Positions 26,314-38,938 of a stretch of DNA of 64,000 bases are shown piece after piece. A model generated the notes under the pieces. It saw only the letters and a program-made list of their open reading frames with translations. It ran no database searches and was not told the origin of the DNA. The DNA is from Marmoricola sp. URHB0036 (lineage in GTDB: Bacteria; Actinomycetota; Actinomycetes; Propionibacteriales; Nocardioidaceae), in assembly GCF_000426045.1 (NCBI RefSeq), contig NZ_KE384490.1, positions 477,046 to 541,045 of the forward strand. The letters are read 5' to 3'. Numbering within the stretch: position 1 is the first letter of the stretch; every line of letters starts with the position of its first letter. A program made the position numbers and the translations under genes.

Positions 26314-26964
26314 TCAGGCACTGATCCCGTTGAGCACGAAGTCGACGAGGTCGTCGACCTGCTCGAGACCCGGCATGTCCTCGCCGGTGATGACGCGCAT
26401 GGCAACCAGTCCGCCGAGGAACTCGACGGCGGCCCGCACCGGGATGCCGGGTCGCACCTCACCGCGGGCGATGGCGCGCTGGAAGACCTCGGTCGCGCTC
26501 GCCGCTGCGCGCAGGCTGGCTTCGCGGTAGAGCGTGGCGATGCGGTCGTCGCGCATCGACTCCTTGATGGTGGTGCGCACGTAGTCGATGCCGGCCGTGG
26601 AGTTCACGAAGCCCAGCACCGAGGCGAACATCGACTCCAGGTCGCCACGGATCGAGCCGGTGTCGGGGGACGGCATCTCGTCGCGGTAGAGCTGCTCCAT
26701 CGCAGCGACCGCGAGGTCCTCCTTGCGTGACCAGCGGCGGTAGACGGTGGCCTTGCCGACACCGGCGTTGCTGGCCACCTCGTCGACGGTCATGCTCTCG
26801 AAGCCGCGCATCAGGATCAGCGAGGAGGCGGCGGCGAGGATGCGGCCGTCGGCCTCGGGATCGCGCGGACGACCGCGCTTGCGGCGTACTACCGGGGCGG
26901 GTGCTTCGGGCGTGGTCGAGCGGTCCGTGACCGGACTCTTCTCTGGGGCGGACCGGTCATTCAC
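26314..26964 (-). CDS. TetR family transcriptional regulator
   Basis: Predicted 216-aa repressor. After a charged N-terminal tail comes RKRGRPRDPEADGRIL and the TetR helix-turn-helix (MTVDEVASNAGVGKATVYRRW). The C-terminal ligand domain resembles TetR_C groups with SMFASVLGFVNS. Three GTG starts are possible (26991, 26976, 26964); the last has GGAGG five bases upstream and is chosen. It diverges from the amt operon, whose control region it shares, but a role in nitrogen control is not shown. Confidence 0.88.
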   Translation of the reverse strand: MNDRSAPEKSPVTDRSTTPEAPAPVVRRKRGRPRDPEADGRILAAASSLILMRGFESMTVDEVASNAGVGKATVYRRWSRKEDLAVAAMEQLYRDEMPSPDTGSIRGDLESMFASVLGFVNSTAGIDYVRTTIKESMRDDRIATLYREASLRAAASATEVFQRAIARGEVRPGIPVRAAVEFLGGLVAMRVITGEDMPGLEQVDDLVDFVLNGISA

Positions 26965-27060
26965 CGACGCCTCCACGATGCTCGTTTCCACTCGGGAAGC
27001 ATAGGTTCGGAAAGGGATCCCCCGGGCGACTTTTCCTAAATAGGTGGATTTCACCCGCCT

Positions 27061-27096
27061 GTAACACAACTTTCGATTCCGTGACGCGGTCGAAAC
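27061..27096 (+). promoter_or_regulatory. GlnR-like nitrogen-control box upstream of amt
   Basis: GTGAC-n6-GAAAC (27081-27096) matches the actinobacterial GlnR half-site pair gTnAC-n6-GaAAC exactly. A further GTAAC lies at 27061-27065, but its partner (TTCGA) does not fit. The box is 124 bases before the amt start, in the divergent TetR-amt spacer. Confidence 0.5.
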
Positions 27097-27219
27097 ACGC
27101 ATCGCCGACCCCTGAAACCTGCAAACCGCAGAGTTCAGCCCAGTGGCGGCCCGGGACCGATCGACAGCGCTGTCCCGCACGCCCGGCTCGCAGTAGTTCT
27201 CACTCACCCTGGAGGTTCC

Positions 27220-28868
<1,649 letters not shown>

Positions 28869-28877
28869 TCGGTGTCG

Positions 28878-28916
28878 CGGGCGCATCCCTCATGTCTGAC
28901 ATGTGGGATGCGCCCG
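28878..28916 (+). terminator. Long hairpin between glnK and the second amt
   Basis: A 19-bp inverted repeat with one mismatch, centred on 28897: CGGGCGCATCCC at the left outer arm, GGGATGCGCCCG at the right, and CATGTC/GACATG inside. No long U-run follows. It probably ends or attenuates the first amt-PII transcript before the second unit. Confidence 0.65.
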
Positions 28917-28948
28917 TGAGCCTTTCCCGGCTTCGACAGGGTGCTGCC

Positions 28949-30681
<1,733 letters not shown>

Positions 30682-30688
30682 ACGTGCG

Positions 30689-32941
30689 ATGACTGCCGCC
30701 GAGCGGGCCGAGCGCACCCGCGCAGCCGACGAGCTGTGCGTGAAGGCGTTCGCGTCCACCGGCTGCCCCGACACCGGCGTCTCGCTGGTGGCGGTGGGCG
30801 GCTACGGCCGGCAGGAGCTGGCGCCGTTCAGCGATCTCGACGTCGTGCTGGTGCACGACCCCGACGTCGGGATGGGGGACTGGGCGGGGCAGATCTGGTA
30901 CCCGCTCTGGGACTCCGGCGCCAACATCGACCACTCGGTGCGCACGGTCGAGGAGGTCCTCGAGCAGGCCGACGCCGATCTCCGCGTGGCGACCGGGATG
31001 CTGGACGTACGCCACCTCGCCGGCGACCCCAACCTGACCCTGCGGCTGCGGTCGGCCGTGCTCAACCAGTGGCGGCGCGACGCCCGCACCCGGCTCGACG
31101 ACATGCACGAGCTGGTCTCCGAGCGCGGGCGGATGACCGGAGAGCTCGCGCACGCCTCCGTGCCCGACCTCAAGGAGTCGGTCGGCGGACTCCGGGACGC
31201 GACGATGCTCAAGGCCCTGGTGGCCAGCTGGCTGGTCGACGTACCCCACGCCGACCTGGAGCGCTGCCGGGTTGCCCTGCTCGACGTACGCGACGCGCTG
31301 CACGAGGTCGCCGGCCGGGCGACCGACCGGGTGGCGCCGGAGTACTGGGAGGAGATCGCGCCCCTCCTCGGACTGGCCGACGGCACCGCCGTACAGGTGC
31401 ACACCCGGGGGCTCGCGCGTCGGCTGACCCACCTCTCCCGACTGGCGTGGCGCCGGGCCGAGGCGGTCCAGCGCCAGCCCAGCGCGACCGGTGGGCGTCG
31501 CCCCCGACTGGAGACGGTGGCGCCCGGGGTGGCCATCTCGTTCGAGGAGATCGTGCTCGACAAGGGCGCCAACGTCGCCGGTGACCCCCTGCTCCTCCTG
31601 CGCGCCGCCGCCGAGGCGGCCGAGCGCGACCTGGTGCTGGCGCCACAGACCGCCGCCCGGCTGGTCCGCGAAGCGCCCGACCTGCCCGACCCCTGGCCGG
31701 TCGAGGCACGCGACCTGTTCGTGCGGCTGCTCGCCGCGGGAGACGGCCTGCTCGGCGTGTGGGAGACCCTCGACGAGACCGGTGCGCTCGAGCGGATCCT
31801 CCCCGAGTGGGAGCGGGTCCGACTGCTGCCGCACGCCTCGGTCGTGCACCGCTTCACCGTCGACCGCCACCTTGTGGAGACCTGCATCGAGGCGTCCACC
31901 CTGATCCGTCGGGTGGCGCGCGCCGACGTGCTCATGGTCAGCGCGCTGCTGCACGACATCGGCAAGGGCCAGCTGACCGAGCACTGCGTCGCCGGCGAGC
32001 CGATCGCGCGCGCGATCGCCGTGCGTCTCGGCTTCGACGCCCGCGAGATCGAGCTCGTCGGTGACCTCGTCCGCTGGCACCTGCTGCTGCCGGAGACGGC
32101 CACCACCCGCGATCCCGACGACCCGGCCACCGTCGAGCTGGTCACCGCCAAGGTCGCGGACCGCGAGGAGCTCGAGCTGCTCGCGGCGCTGACCGAGGCC
32201 GACGCACGGGCCACCTCCGAGAAGGCTTGGACCAAGTGGCGGGCGTCCCTGGTGCGCACGCTGGTACGACGGGCCGCGGCCGCCCTCTCCGACGAGCCGA
32301 TGCCCGACGACGACGGAGTCGAGATCGAGATCCCCGAGCGGGTGCGCACCGACCCCTCGTCGGTCTCGGTGGTGGCCCAGCCGTCGGGAGACGGACCCGC
32401 GACGGACGGCTCCCGGATCACCGTGGTCTCCGGTGACCGCATCGGGCTGCTCGCCGACGCGGCCGCGATGCTGGCACTGCAGAAGACCTCGGTCAGGGCG
32501 GCCCGGGCGTGGACCCAGGACGGGTTCGGGGTCTCGGTCTGGGACGTCGCCGAGACCGGGCTCGACGACATCTTGCTGCGCCAGCGGCTCGAGGCGATCG
32601 TCGACGGTCGCATCGACGCCACCGAGCGGCTGCTGCGGGTGGCGCCGGTCAAGCTGGAGCCCACGGTCGCCGTACGCCCCGACGCGTCGCCGCGCGCCAC
32701 CGTCGTCGAGGTCCGCTCCGCCGACCGGCCCGGGCTGATCCACGTGGTGTGCCGGGCGCTGGCCCAGATGGACATCTCGGTGCGCTCGGCGCACGTGTCC
32801 ACCCTGGGCCCCCAGGCCGTCGACGTGTTCTACGTGCAGGAGGCTGCGGCCGGCGCGCTCTCGGAGGAACGAGCCGCGTCCGCCGCTCACGCCGTACGCC
32901 AGGCGCTGGTCTCGGCCTTCTCGGCACCAGGGACCAACTAG
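30689..32941 (+). CDS. glnD: PII nucleotidyltransferase GlnD
   Basis: Predicted 750-aa bifunctional enzyme that modifies and demodifies PII; in actinobacteria it adenylylates. The nucleotidyltransferase motif is GGYGRQELAPFSDLD (37-51), the HD hydrolase domain has LLHDIGKG around 420-427, and two ACT domains lie at about 575-650 and 675-745 for glutamine sensing. The length is a little shorter than in E. coli. It starts seven bases after the PII stop without its own ribosome site, which suggests translational coupling. Confidence 0.94.
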   Translation: MTAAERAERTRAADELCVKAFASTGCPDTGVSLVAVGGYGRQELAPFSDLDVVLVHDPDVGMGDWAGQIWYPLWDSGANIDHSVRTVEEVLEQADADLRVATGMLDVRHLAGDPNLTLRLRSAVLNQWRRDARTRLDDMHELVSERGRMTGELAHASVPDLKESVGGLRDATMLKALVASWLVDVPHADLERCRVALLDVRDALHEVAGRATDRVAPEYWEEIAPLLGLADGTAVQVHTRGLARRLTHLSRLAWRRAEAVQRQPSATGGRRPRLETVAPGVAISFEEIVLDKGANVAGDPLLLLRAAAEAAERDLVLAPQTAARLVREAPDLPDPWPVEARDLFVRLLAAGDGLLGVWETLDETGALERILPEWERVRLLPHASVVHRFTVDRHLVETCIEASTLIRRVARADVLMVSALLHDIGKGQLTEHCVAGEPIARAIAVRLGFDAREIELVGDLVRWHLLLPETATTRDPDDPATVELVTAKVADREELELLAALTEADARATSEKAWTKWRASLVRTLVRRAAAALSDEPMPDDDGVEIEIPERVRTDPSSVSVVAQPSGDGPATDGSRITVVSGDRIGLLADAAAMLALQKTSVRAARAWTQDGFGVSVWDVAETGLDDILLRQRLEAIVDGRIDATERLLRVAPVKLEPTVAVRPDASPRATVVEVRSADRPGLIHVVCRALAQMDISVRSAHVSTLGPQAVDVFYVQEAAAGALSEERAASAAHAVRQALVSAFSAPGTN

Positions 32942-32985
32942 GCTGGGCCACTGGTCCTGACCATCCGGAAACCCGAGGAACCTCT

Positions 32986-34545
32986 TTGTTCGCCACGCTC
33001 TCCGATCGCCTCTCCGACACCTTCAAGAACCTTCGCGGCAAGGGTCGGCTCTCCGAGGCCGACATCGACGCCACCGCGCGCGAGATCCGGCTCGCCCTGC
33101 TCGAGGCCGACGTGGCCCTGCCCGTGGTCAAGGACTTCGTGGCGGCCGTCAAGGAGCGTGCCCGCGGCGCCGAGGTGAGCGGCGCCCTGAACCCGGCCCA
33201 GCAGGTCGTGAAGATCGTCGACGAGGAGCTCGTCACGATCCTCGGCGGCGAGACCCGTCGGCTGCGGTTCGCGAAGAACCCGCCCACGGTGATCATGCTC
33301 GCGGGTCTCCAGGGTGCCGGTAAGACCACCCTCGCGGCCAAGCTGGCGCTCTGGCTCAAGGACCAGGGCAAGAGCCCGATGCTGGTCGCCGCCGACCTCC
33401 AGCGGCCCAACGCCGTGCAGCAGCTCCAGGTCAACGGCGAGCGCGCCGGAGTGACGGTGTTCGCGCCCGAGCCCGGCAACGGCACCGGCGACCCGGTCGA
33501 GGTCGCTCGCCGCTCGATCGAGGAGGCCCGGCGCACCCTGCACGACGTGGTGATCGTCGACACCGCCGGTCGCCTGGGCATCGACCAGGAGCTGATGAAG
33601 CAGGCCTCCGACATCCGCGACGCGGTCAGCCCCGACGAGGTGCTCTTCGTCGTCGACGCGATGATCGGCCAGGACGCGGTCAACACCGCGCAGGCGTTCC
33701 TCGACGGGGTGGGGTACGACGGCGTCGTACTCACCAAGCTCGACGGCGACGCGCGTGGTGGTGCCGCCCTGTCGATCGCGCAGATGACCGGCAAGCCCGT
33801 GATGTTCGCCTCCAACGGCGAGAAGCTCACCGACTTCGACGTCTTCCACCCCGACCGGATGGCCTCGCGCATCCTCGACATGGGTGACCTGCTCACCCTC
33901 ATCGAGCAGGCCGAGAAGACCTTCGACGCCGAGCAGGCCGCCAAGGCCGCCGCCAAGCTCCAGGGCGACGGCGAGTTCACCCTCGACGACTTCCTCGAGC
34001 AGATGCAGCAGGTCCGCAAGATGGGCTCGCTGACCAAGATGCTCGGGATGCTGCCGGGGATGGGCCAGTTCCGCGACCAGCTCGAGAACTTCGACGAGCG
34101 CGAGATCGACCGGATCCAGGCGATCATCCAGTCGATGACGCCGGCCGAGCGCGCCAACCCGAAGACGATCGACGGCTCGCGCCGCGCCCGCATCGCCAAG
34201 GGCTCGGGGCGCCAGGTGTCCGACGTCAACCAGCTCGTGGACCGGTTCTTCGAGGCCCGCAAGATGATGCAGCAGATGGCCCGCGGCGGCGCGCCCGGCA
34301 TGCCCGGCTCGCCCGGCATGGGCCTGGGCAAGAAGGCCAAGGGTCGTCAGGCGCCCCAGCAGAAGCAGGCCAAGGGCAAGCGTCGCTCCGGCAACCCGGC
34401 CAAGCGCGCCCAGGAGCAGGCGGCCGCCGCCGAGAGGCCAGCCGCCGCAGCCGGCTCGGCGTTCGGCCTCGGCGGCGACGACGCCGGCGTACCCGACGAC
34501 TTCGACCCCAGCCAGCTGCCGGACCTGTCGAAGTACCTCAAGTAG
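32986..34545 (+). CDS. ffh: Signal recognition particle protein Ffh
   Basis: Predicted 519-aa SRP54-type GTPase that binds signal sequences and 4.5S RNA. NG-domain motifs are GLQGAGKTTLAAK (from about 106), DTAGRLGID and TKLDGDARGG. The methionine-rich M domain spans about 320-430 (MGSLTKMLGMLPGMGQF, RRARIAKGSGR, MMQQMARGG). A Lys/Gln/Ala-rich tail of about 80 residues follows, ending DLSKYLK. The start is TTG at 32986 with GAGGA upstream. An 87-bp repeat lies just behind the stop. Confidence 0.96.
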   Translation: MFATLSDRLSDTFKNLRGKGRLSEADIDATAREIRLALLEADVALPVVKDFVAAVKERARGAEVSGALNPAQQVVKIVDEELVTILGGETRRLRFAKNPPTVIMLAGLQGAGKTTLAAKLALWLKDQGKSPMLVAADLQRPNAVQQLQVNGERAGVTVFAPEPGNGTGDPVEVARRSIEEARRTLHDVVIVDTAGRLGIDQELMKQASDIRDAVSPDEVLFVVDAMIGQDAVNTAQAFLDGVGYDGVVLTKLDGDARGGAALSIAQMTGKPVMFASNGEKLTDFDVFHPDRMASRILDMGDLLTLIEQAEKTFDAEQAAKAAAKLQGDGEFTLDDFLEQMQQVRKMGSLTKMLGMLPGMGQFRDQLENFDEREIDRIQAIIQSMTPAERANPKTIDGSRRARIAKGSGRQVSDVNQLVDRFFEARKMMQQMARGGAPGMPGSPGMGLGKKAKGRQAPQQKQAKGKRRSGNPAKRAQEQAAAAERPAAAAGSAFGLGGDDAGVPDDFDPSQLPDLSKYLK

Positions 34546-34564
34546 CGGCGTCTGGGGCCTGAGG

Positions 34565-34651
34565 TTTGGCCGGGCGCCCGGCCAAACCATCAGTGGAGGG
34601 TTGAAACATCACCCCTCCACTGACAGGACGGCCGGACGACCGGCCAAACCG
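34565..34651. repeat. 87-bp composite palindromic element, copy 2 (behind ffh)
   Basis: Same layout as 26214-26300: a left palindrome that here extends to 26 perfect bases (34563-34588), a middle hairpin CAGTGGAGG/CCTCCACTG (34591-34622), and a right palindrome GGCCGG/CCGGCC (34630-34645) ending AAACCG. It lies between the stops of ffh and the convergent ScyD-like gene. Confidence 0.88.
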
Positions 34652-34669
34652 TCGCCGGGTGACCCCAGG

Positions 34670-35818
34670 TCAGGGCAGCTGCATCCGGACGACCTTGCCG
34701 CCACCAGCGCAGACGCTGCAGGTGGTGACGAAGGCGGTGCCGTTGCGCATGGCCACGCCGTACGGCGCGTGCAGGTTGCTGCCGATCCGGGTGTGGGTCG
34801 AGCCCCGGTGGACCTTGACCAGTGAGCCGACCGGGAGACCCGGGGCGAGCAGGCCGGTGTTGGCGAGCTGGACGGCGTACAGCGAGCCGCGGTACCAGGT
34901 CAGGTCGGTCACGTTGGTCAGGCCGGTGGCCCAGACCGTCGGTGCGTGCCCCGGGACCACCCGGAAGATCCGGGCCGCGCCCTGCGGGAACGGGAAGCCG
35001 GTGAGCTCGCTGACGAAGAGCGCCCCACCGGGGCCGACCGCCACCGCCGTGGGCACCGACTGCATCGGCACCTGACCCGGCGCGAACGGGTTGTCGACCA
35101 TCCGGTTGCCGAACTTCGCGAGCACCCGGATCGGATCGCCACCGCCCGCCCGGAGCAGGTCGTTGCCGCCGGAGTCGGTCGTCAGGAAGTGGCTGCCTCG
35201 CCGGATCAGGCCGGTCGGGTCGCTGTCGGCCCCCTGGCCGTCGGGGTCGTTGCGGGCCTCGAAGCGCATCAGGTCCGCGACCTGGCGCAGGGTGTGCCGG
35301 GTCCAGCTCTTCCCGCGGTGCGAGGCAACAACGAGGGTCCCGATCCTGCGGGCCGATGCCGGCAAGGTCGCGCGGTGAGCAGGCGTGCCGCCGCCGCCGA
35401 CGGTGAAGGCGAGCTTGCCGCCCACGGTGGTGATGCCGGAGGGTCCGAGGGCCGAGGCGCCCGTGCCCTTGTCGCCGATGGAGGGCAGCCCGGTGATGAT
35501 CCGACGGGGGTGCTTGCCCAGTCGCATGATCGAGCCGGTCGCGCCGTAGCAGACGAACGCGGTGGGGTCCTCGGGGCCGGGCACGCAGTTCTTCGTCCCG
35601 CCCTTGCCTGCTTCCGCGACGTACAACGTGCCACCACGGAAGACCAGGTGTCGTGGGTTGTTGAGACCGGACGCCAGGACGCGCGCTGCTGTGGTGCGTT
35701 GAGGGGCCGCGCCGGGTGATCGGGCGGCATCGACCGGTGCGGCCACCAGGGCGGTGGCCGCGGCGACGCCGGTCGCGACGACGAAGGTGCTGGTACGGAG
35801 GGCAAGCTTCCGTGACAT
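34670..35818 (-). CDS. Secreted ScyD/ScyE-family beta-propeller protein
   Basis: Predicted 382-aa exported protein. A signal peptide ends near AAPVDAA (about 30). The remainder shows repeated strand patterns of a beta-propeller (LNNPRHLVFRGGTLYVAE, GALFVSELTGFPFP, GSLYAVQL, VAMRNGTAFVTTC). The family is named after cyanobacterial scytonemin-cluster proteins, but most actinobacterial members lie outside such clusters and have no known role. The ATG at 35818 follows GGAG; a longer frame upstream has no ribosome site. CSVCAGGGK near the end could form a disulfide. Confidence 0.85.
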   Translation of the reverse strand: MSRKLALRTSTFVVATGVAAATALVAAPVDAARSPGAAPQRTTAARVLASGLNNPRHLVFRGGTLYVAEAGKGGTKNCVPGPEDPTAFVCYGATGSIMRLGKHPRRIITGLPSIGDKGTGASALGPSGITTVGGKLAFTVGGGGTPAHRATLPASARRIGTLVVASHRGKSWTRHTLRQVADLMRFEARNDPDGQGADSDPTGLIRRGSHFLTTDSGGNDLLRAGGGDPIRVLAKFGNRMVDNPFAPGQVPMQSVPTAVAVGPGGALFVSELTGFPFPQGAARIFRVVPGHAPTVWATGLTNVTDLTWYRGSLYAVQLANTGLLAPGLPVGSLVKVHRGSTHTRIGSNLHAPYGVAMRNGTAFVTTCSVCAGGGKVVRMQLP

Positions 35819-35992
35819 CTGGACTCCAGGTGTGGGGGAGTGATGGTCGAGAACGTCACTCACCTTGCGCTCGCCCCGCGGGCCCGGCAAGGGCTCCCCG
35901 GCGCCTGTCTAGCCAGGACAACCGGGGTGTTCGCGGCGGATCGGGACGTACCTGACGCGGATTCCGGGGACCGGGTACGACGACCGCCGCGG

Positions 35993-35998
35993 TAGCGT
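35993..35998 (+). promoter_or_regulatory. Candidate -10 element of a leaderless promoter (amidohydrolase)
   Basis: TAGCGT ends six bases before the ATG at 36005, with no ribosome binding site between. Confidence 0.35.
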
Positions 35999-36004
35999 CC
36001 CGGC

Positions 36005-37090
36005 ATGGCTGCACAGCGATTCCGGGGGCCGGTGCTTCCCGACGGCGAGGCGCGCGACCTGTACGTCGTGGACGGCCCCGCCGGTGGAGTGGTGACCTAC
36101 GAGCCGCAGGCCGGTGCCGAGATGGTGGCCGAGGGCTGGATCGTGCCCGGACTGGTCGACGCGCACTGCCATGTCGGCCTCGACGAGCACGGAGCCGTGG
36201 ACGACGAGACGTCGGAGCAGCAGGCGATCACCGACCGCGACTCCGGGGCCCTGCTGCTGCGCGACTGCGGGTCGGCCGCCGACACCTCCTGGATCCACGA
36301 CCGCGAGGATCTGCCGCGGCTGGTCCGCGCCGGACGCCACATCGCGCGGACCAAGCGCTACATCCGCAACTACGCCCACGAGGTCGAGCCGGCCGAGCTC
36401 CCGGCGTACGTCGCCCAGGAGGCGCAGCGCGGCGACGGCTGGGTCAAGCTGGTCGGGGACTGGATCGACCGCGACACCGGCGACCTCGCACCGTCCTTCC
36501 CGGCCGACGCGTTCGCCGAGGCCATCCGGGTCGCGCACGAGCACGGTGCCAAGGTCACCGCGCACTGCTTCGGGGAGGCGGTGCTGCCGGGGCTGATCGG
36601 GGCGGGCATCGACTGCATCGAGCACGGCACGGGGCTCTCCGAGGACCTGATCGACGAGATGGTGGCGCGTGGGACAGCGCTGGTGCCGACCGCGATGCAG
36701 CTGAACAACTTCCCGGAGTACGCCTCGGCTGCCGGCGAGAAGTTCCCGGCGTACGCCGAGCACATGCACGACCTCCACCGCCGTCGTCGCGACACGATCA
36801 TGGCGGCGTACGAGGCCGGGGTGGCGATCTACGCCGGCACCGACGCCGGGGGGGTACTCCCGCACGGGCTGATCGCCAGCGAGGTGCGCGAGCTGGCCGA
36901 CTACGGCTTCAGCGCCGAGGCCGCCCTGGGTGCGGCCTCGTGGCGGGCGCGGGAGTGGCTCGGGCTCGACGGCCGGCTCTCGGAGGGCACCACCGCGGAC
37001 TTCGTCGTCTTCGACCGGGATCCGCTCCAGGACCTCTCGGTCCTCGCTGAACCGTCCTGCATCGTGCTGCGCGGGAGAGTTGTTGGCTGA
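36005..37090 (+). CDS. Amidohydrolase family metal-dependent hydrolase
   Basis: Predicted 361-aa TIM-barrel hydrolase of the imidazolonepropionase/prolidase-like amidohydrolases. The metal ligands are visible: DAHCHVG near 53-59, the lysine in WVKLVGDW, AHCFGE, EHGTGL and the aspartate in GTDAGG. The last 40 residues return to the small beta-sandwich (GTTADFVVFDRDP). Substrate unknown. The end overlaps the next gene by eight bases, so the pair probably forms an operon. Confidence 0.88.
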   Translation: MAAQRFRGPVLPDGEARDLYVVDGPAGGVVTYEPQAGAEMVAEGWIVPGLVDAHCHVGLDEHGAVDDETSEQQAITDRDSGALLLRDCGSAADTSWIHDREDLPRLVRAGRHIARTKRYIRNYAHEVEPAELPAYVAQEAQRGDGWVKLVGDWIDRDTGDLAPSFPADAFAEAIRVAHEHGAKVTAHCFGEAVLPGLIGAGIDCIEHGTGLSEDLIDEMVARGTALVPTAMQLNNFPEYASAAGEKFPAYAEHMHDLHRRRRDTIMAAYEAGVAIYAGTDAGGVLPHGLIASEVRELADYGFSAEAALGAASWRAREWLGLDGRLSEGTTADFVVFDRDPLQDLSVLAEPSCIVLRGRVVG

Positions 37091-37880
37091 CCCGGACCCG
37101 CGCATCGTCGACGCCCTGCGCGCGGCCGGCTGTGTGTTCGCCGAGGAGGAGGCCGCGCTGCTCGAGGCCGAGGCGCGCACCCTCGGTGACCTCCGCGACA
37201 TGGTCGAGCGCCGCGTGGCCGGGGAGCCGCTGGAGCAGATCGTCGGCTGGGCCGAGTTCTGCGGGCTCCGGGTGGTGGTGTCACCGGGGGTGTTCGTCCC
37301 GCGTCGGCGTACCGAGGCCCTCGTCGACCTGGCCGTCGCGATCATCGTCGACCTCGACAAGCCCGTCGTCGTCGACCTCTGCTGCGGAACCGGCGCCATC
37401 GGGGTGGCGATCGCCTCCCGTGAACCCAGCACCGAGCTGCACGCCGCCGACCTCGATCCCGCAGCCGTCGCCTGCGCGCGACGCAACGTGACGATGGGGC
37501 AGGTGCACGAGGGGGACCTGTACGACGCCCTCCCGAGGGACCTGCTCGGCCGGGTCGACGTACTGGCCGTGAACGCGCCCTACGTGCCCACCGACGAGAT
37601 CGCGCTGATGCCGACCGACGCCCGCGACCACGAGCACCGGGTCGCCCTCGACGGCGGCGCCGACGGCCTCGCCCTGCACCGACGGGTGGCCGCCGGGGCC
37701 GCTGCCTGGCTCCGCCCGGGAGGCACGCTGCTGATCGAGACGAGCCGGCCGCAGGCCGAGGGCACCGCGGCGGCCTGCGCGGCCGCGGGACTGGCCGCCG
37801 GCGTGGTGGTGCGGGAGATGTCCACCCTGGTCCGGGCGATTTCGGCCGGATCGGGTTCGTCTGGCACAATGGCGCGCTGA
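37083..37880 (+). CDS. Putative protein N5-glutamine methyltransferase (PrmC/HemK-related)
   Basis: Predicted 265-aa SAM-dependent methyltransferase. [14 protein letters not shown] and VFVPRRRTE match the PrmC N-terminal region; [16 protein letters not shown] binds SAM. The active-site motif, NPPY in PrmC, reads NAPY here, as in a related actinobacterial subfamily. This suggests a paralogue, not the release-factor enzyme itself. The start is a TTG (37083, or 37080) with GGGAGA upstream. Confidence 0.8.
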   Translation: MADPDPRIVDALRAAGCVFAEEEAALLEAEARTLGDLRDMVERRVAGEPLEQIVGWAEFCGLRVVVSPGVFVPRRRTEALVDLAVAIIVDLDKPVVVDLCCGTGAIGVAIASREPSTELHAADLDPAAVACARRNVTMGQVHEGDLYDALPRDLLGRVDVLAVNAPYVPTDEIALMPTDARDHEHRVALDGGADGLALHRRVAAGAAAWLRPGGTLLIETSRPQAEGTAAACAAAGLAAGVVVREMSTLVRAISAGSGSSGTMAR

Positions 37881-38002
37881 GTCGTACGCCGCTCCGGCCC
37901 CTCTCAACCGGACTGCGAACGCCCACCGGATCCCACCGCACCTGGCCCCACCAGGCAGCGCGGGAGCCACCACCACACACATCGCAAGGAGACACCACAC
38001 AC

Positions 38003-38620
38003 GTGGCCGTCAAGATTCGTCTGAAGCGCATGGGCAAGATCCGTCAGCCCTACTACCGCGTCGTCGTCGTCGACTCCCGCAAGAAGCGGGACGGCAAGGT
38101 CATCGAGGAGATCGGCAAGTACCACCCCAAGGAGGAGCCCTCGTTCATCGAGGTCACCTCCGACCGGGCGCAGTACTGGCTCGGAGTCGGCGCGCAGCCG
38201 TCCGAGGCCGTCGAGGCCATCCTCAAGGTCACCGGTGACTGGCAGAAGTTCAAGGGCCTTCCCGGTGCCGAGGGCACCCTCCGCACCAAGGAGCCCAAGC
38301 GGGACAAGCAGGAGATCTTCAACGAGGCTCTCAAGGACGCTGCCAACGAGCCCAAGGCCGAGGCCGTGACCAAGAAGGCCGCCGCCAAGAAGGCCGAGCC
38401 CAAGGCCGAGACCAAGGCCGAGGAGCCCAAGGCCGAGGAGCCCAAGGCCGAGGAGAAGGCCGAGGAGTCCGCCGCCGAGGCTGCTCCGGAGGCTCCCGCT
38501 ACCGAGGCGCCCGCCGCTGAGGAGACTCCGGCCGACGAGTCGGCCGTGACCTCCGAGACCGCAGCAGACGCCGACGTCGCCGAGGCCGAGAAGCCCGCCG
38601 ACGAGAAGACCGAGGCCTGA
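38003..38620 (+). CDS. rpsP: 30S ribosomal protein S16 with long acidic C-terminal tail
   Basis: Predicted 205-aa protein. Residues 1-95 are a standard S16 ([39 protein letters not shown]). About 110 further residues are Lys/Glu/Ala/Pro-rich, with repeats such as [19 protein letters not shown]16 is usually 80-150 residues; the tail is low-complexity and likely disordered. The GTG start follows AAGGAG at a longer than usual distance. It heads the S16-KhpA-RimM-TrmD-L19 region. Confidence 0.96.
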   Translation: MAVKIRLKRMGKIRQPYYRVVVVDSRKKRDGKVIEEIGKYHPKEEPSFIEVTSDRAQYWLGVGAQPSEAVEAILKVTGDWQKFKGLPGAEGTLRTKEPKRDKQEIFNEALKDAANEPKAEAVTKKAAAKKAEPKAETKAEEPKAEEPKAEEKAEESAAEAAPEAPATEAPAAEETPADESAVTSETAADADVAEAEKPADEKTEA

Positions 38621-38625
38621 TCCGG

Positions 38626-38868
38626 ATGCTGGCCGAGGCTCTCGAGCACCTGGTCCGCGGGGTCGTGGAGCACCCCGACGACGTCTCCGTGCGCGACAAG
38701 CAGCTGCGCCGGGGGTCGATCCTCGAGGTGCGCGTGCACCCGACGGACCTCGGCAAGGTGATCGGTCGCGGTGGCCGGACGGCGACCGCCTTCCGCACCG
38801 TGATCAGCTCGCTGGCCGGTCGTGGTGGGGCACGCATCGACTTCGTGGACGTCGACCGGAGACGCTGA
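38626..38868 (+). CDS. khpA: KH-domain RNA-binding protein KhpA
   Basis: Predicted 80-aa single KH domain. The GxxG loop is IGRGGRTA, preceded by VHPTDLGKV. KhpA binds RNA with its partner KhpB and is almost always encoded between rpsP and rimM in Gram-positive bacteria, as here. It starts five bases after the rpsP stop and so is translated from the same message. Confidence 0.94.
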   Translation: MLAEALEHLVRGVVEHPDDVSVRDKQLRRGSILEVRVHPTDLGKVIGRGGRTATAFRTVISSLAGRGGARIDFVDVDRRR

Positions 38869-38885
38869 CCCACTGCCGTCGTATA

Positions 38886-38918
38886 GGGGCACCTCTTCCT
38901 ACGGGAGGATGGTGCCCC
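38886..38918 (+). other. Hairpin between khpA and rimM
   Basis: GGGGCACC (38886-38893) pairs with GGTGCCCC (38911-38918), and a weaker inner helix pairs TTCC with GGGA-type bases. No U-run follows. It may attenuate or process the message between the two gene pairs. Confidence 0.45.
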
Positions 38919-38938
38919 TGTTGCATGGAGGAGTGAAG

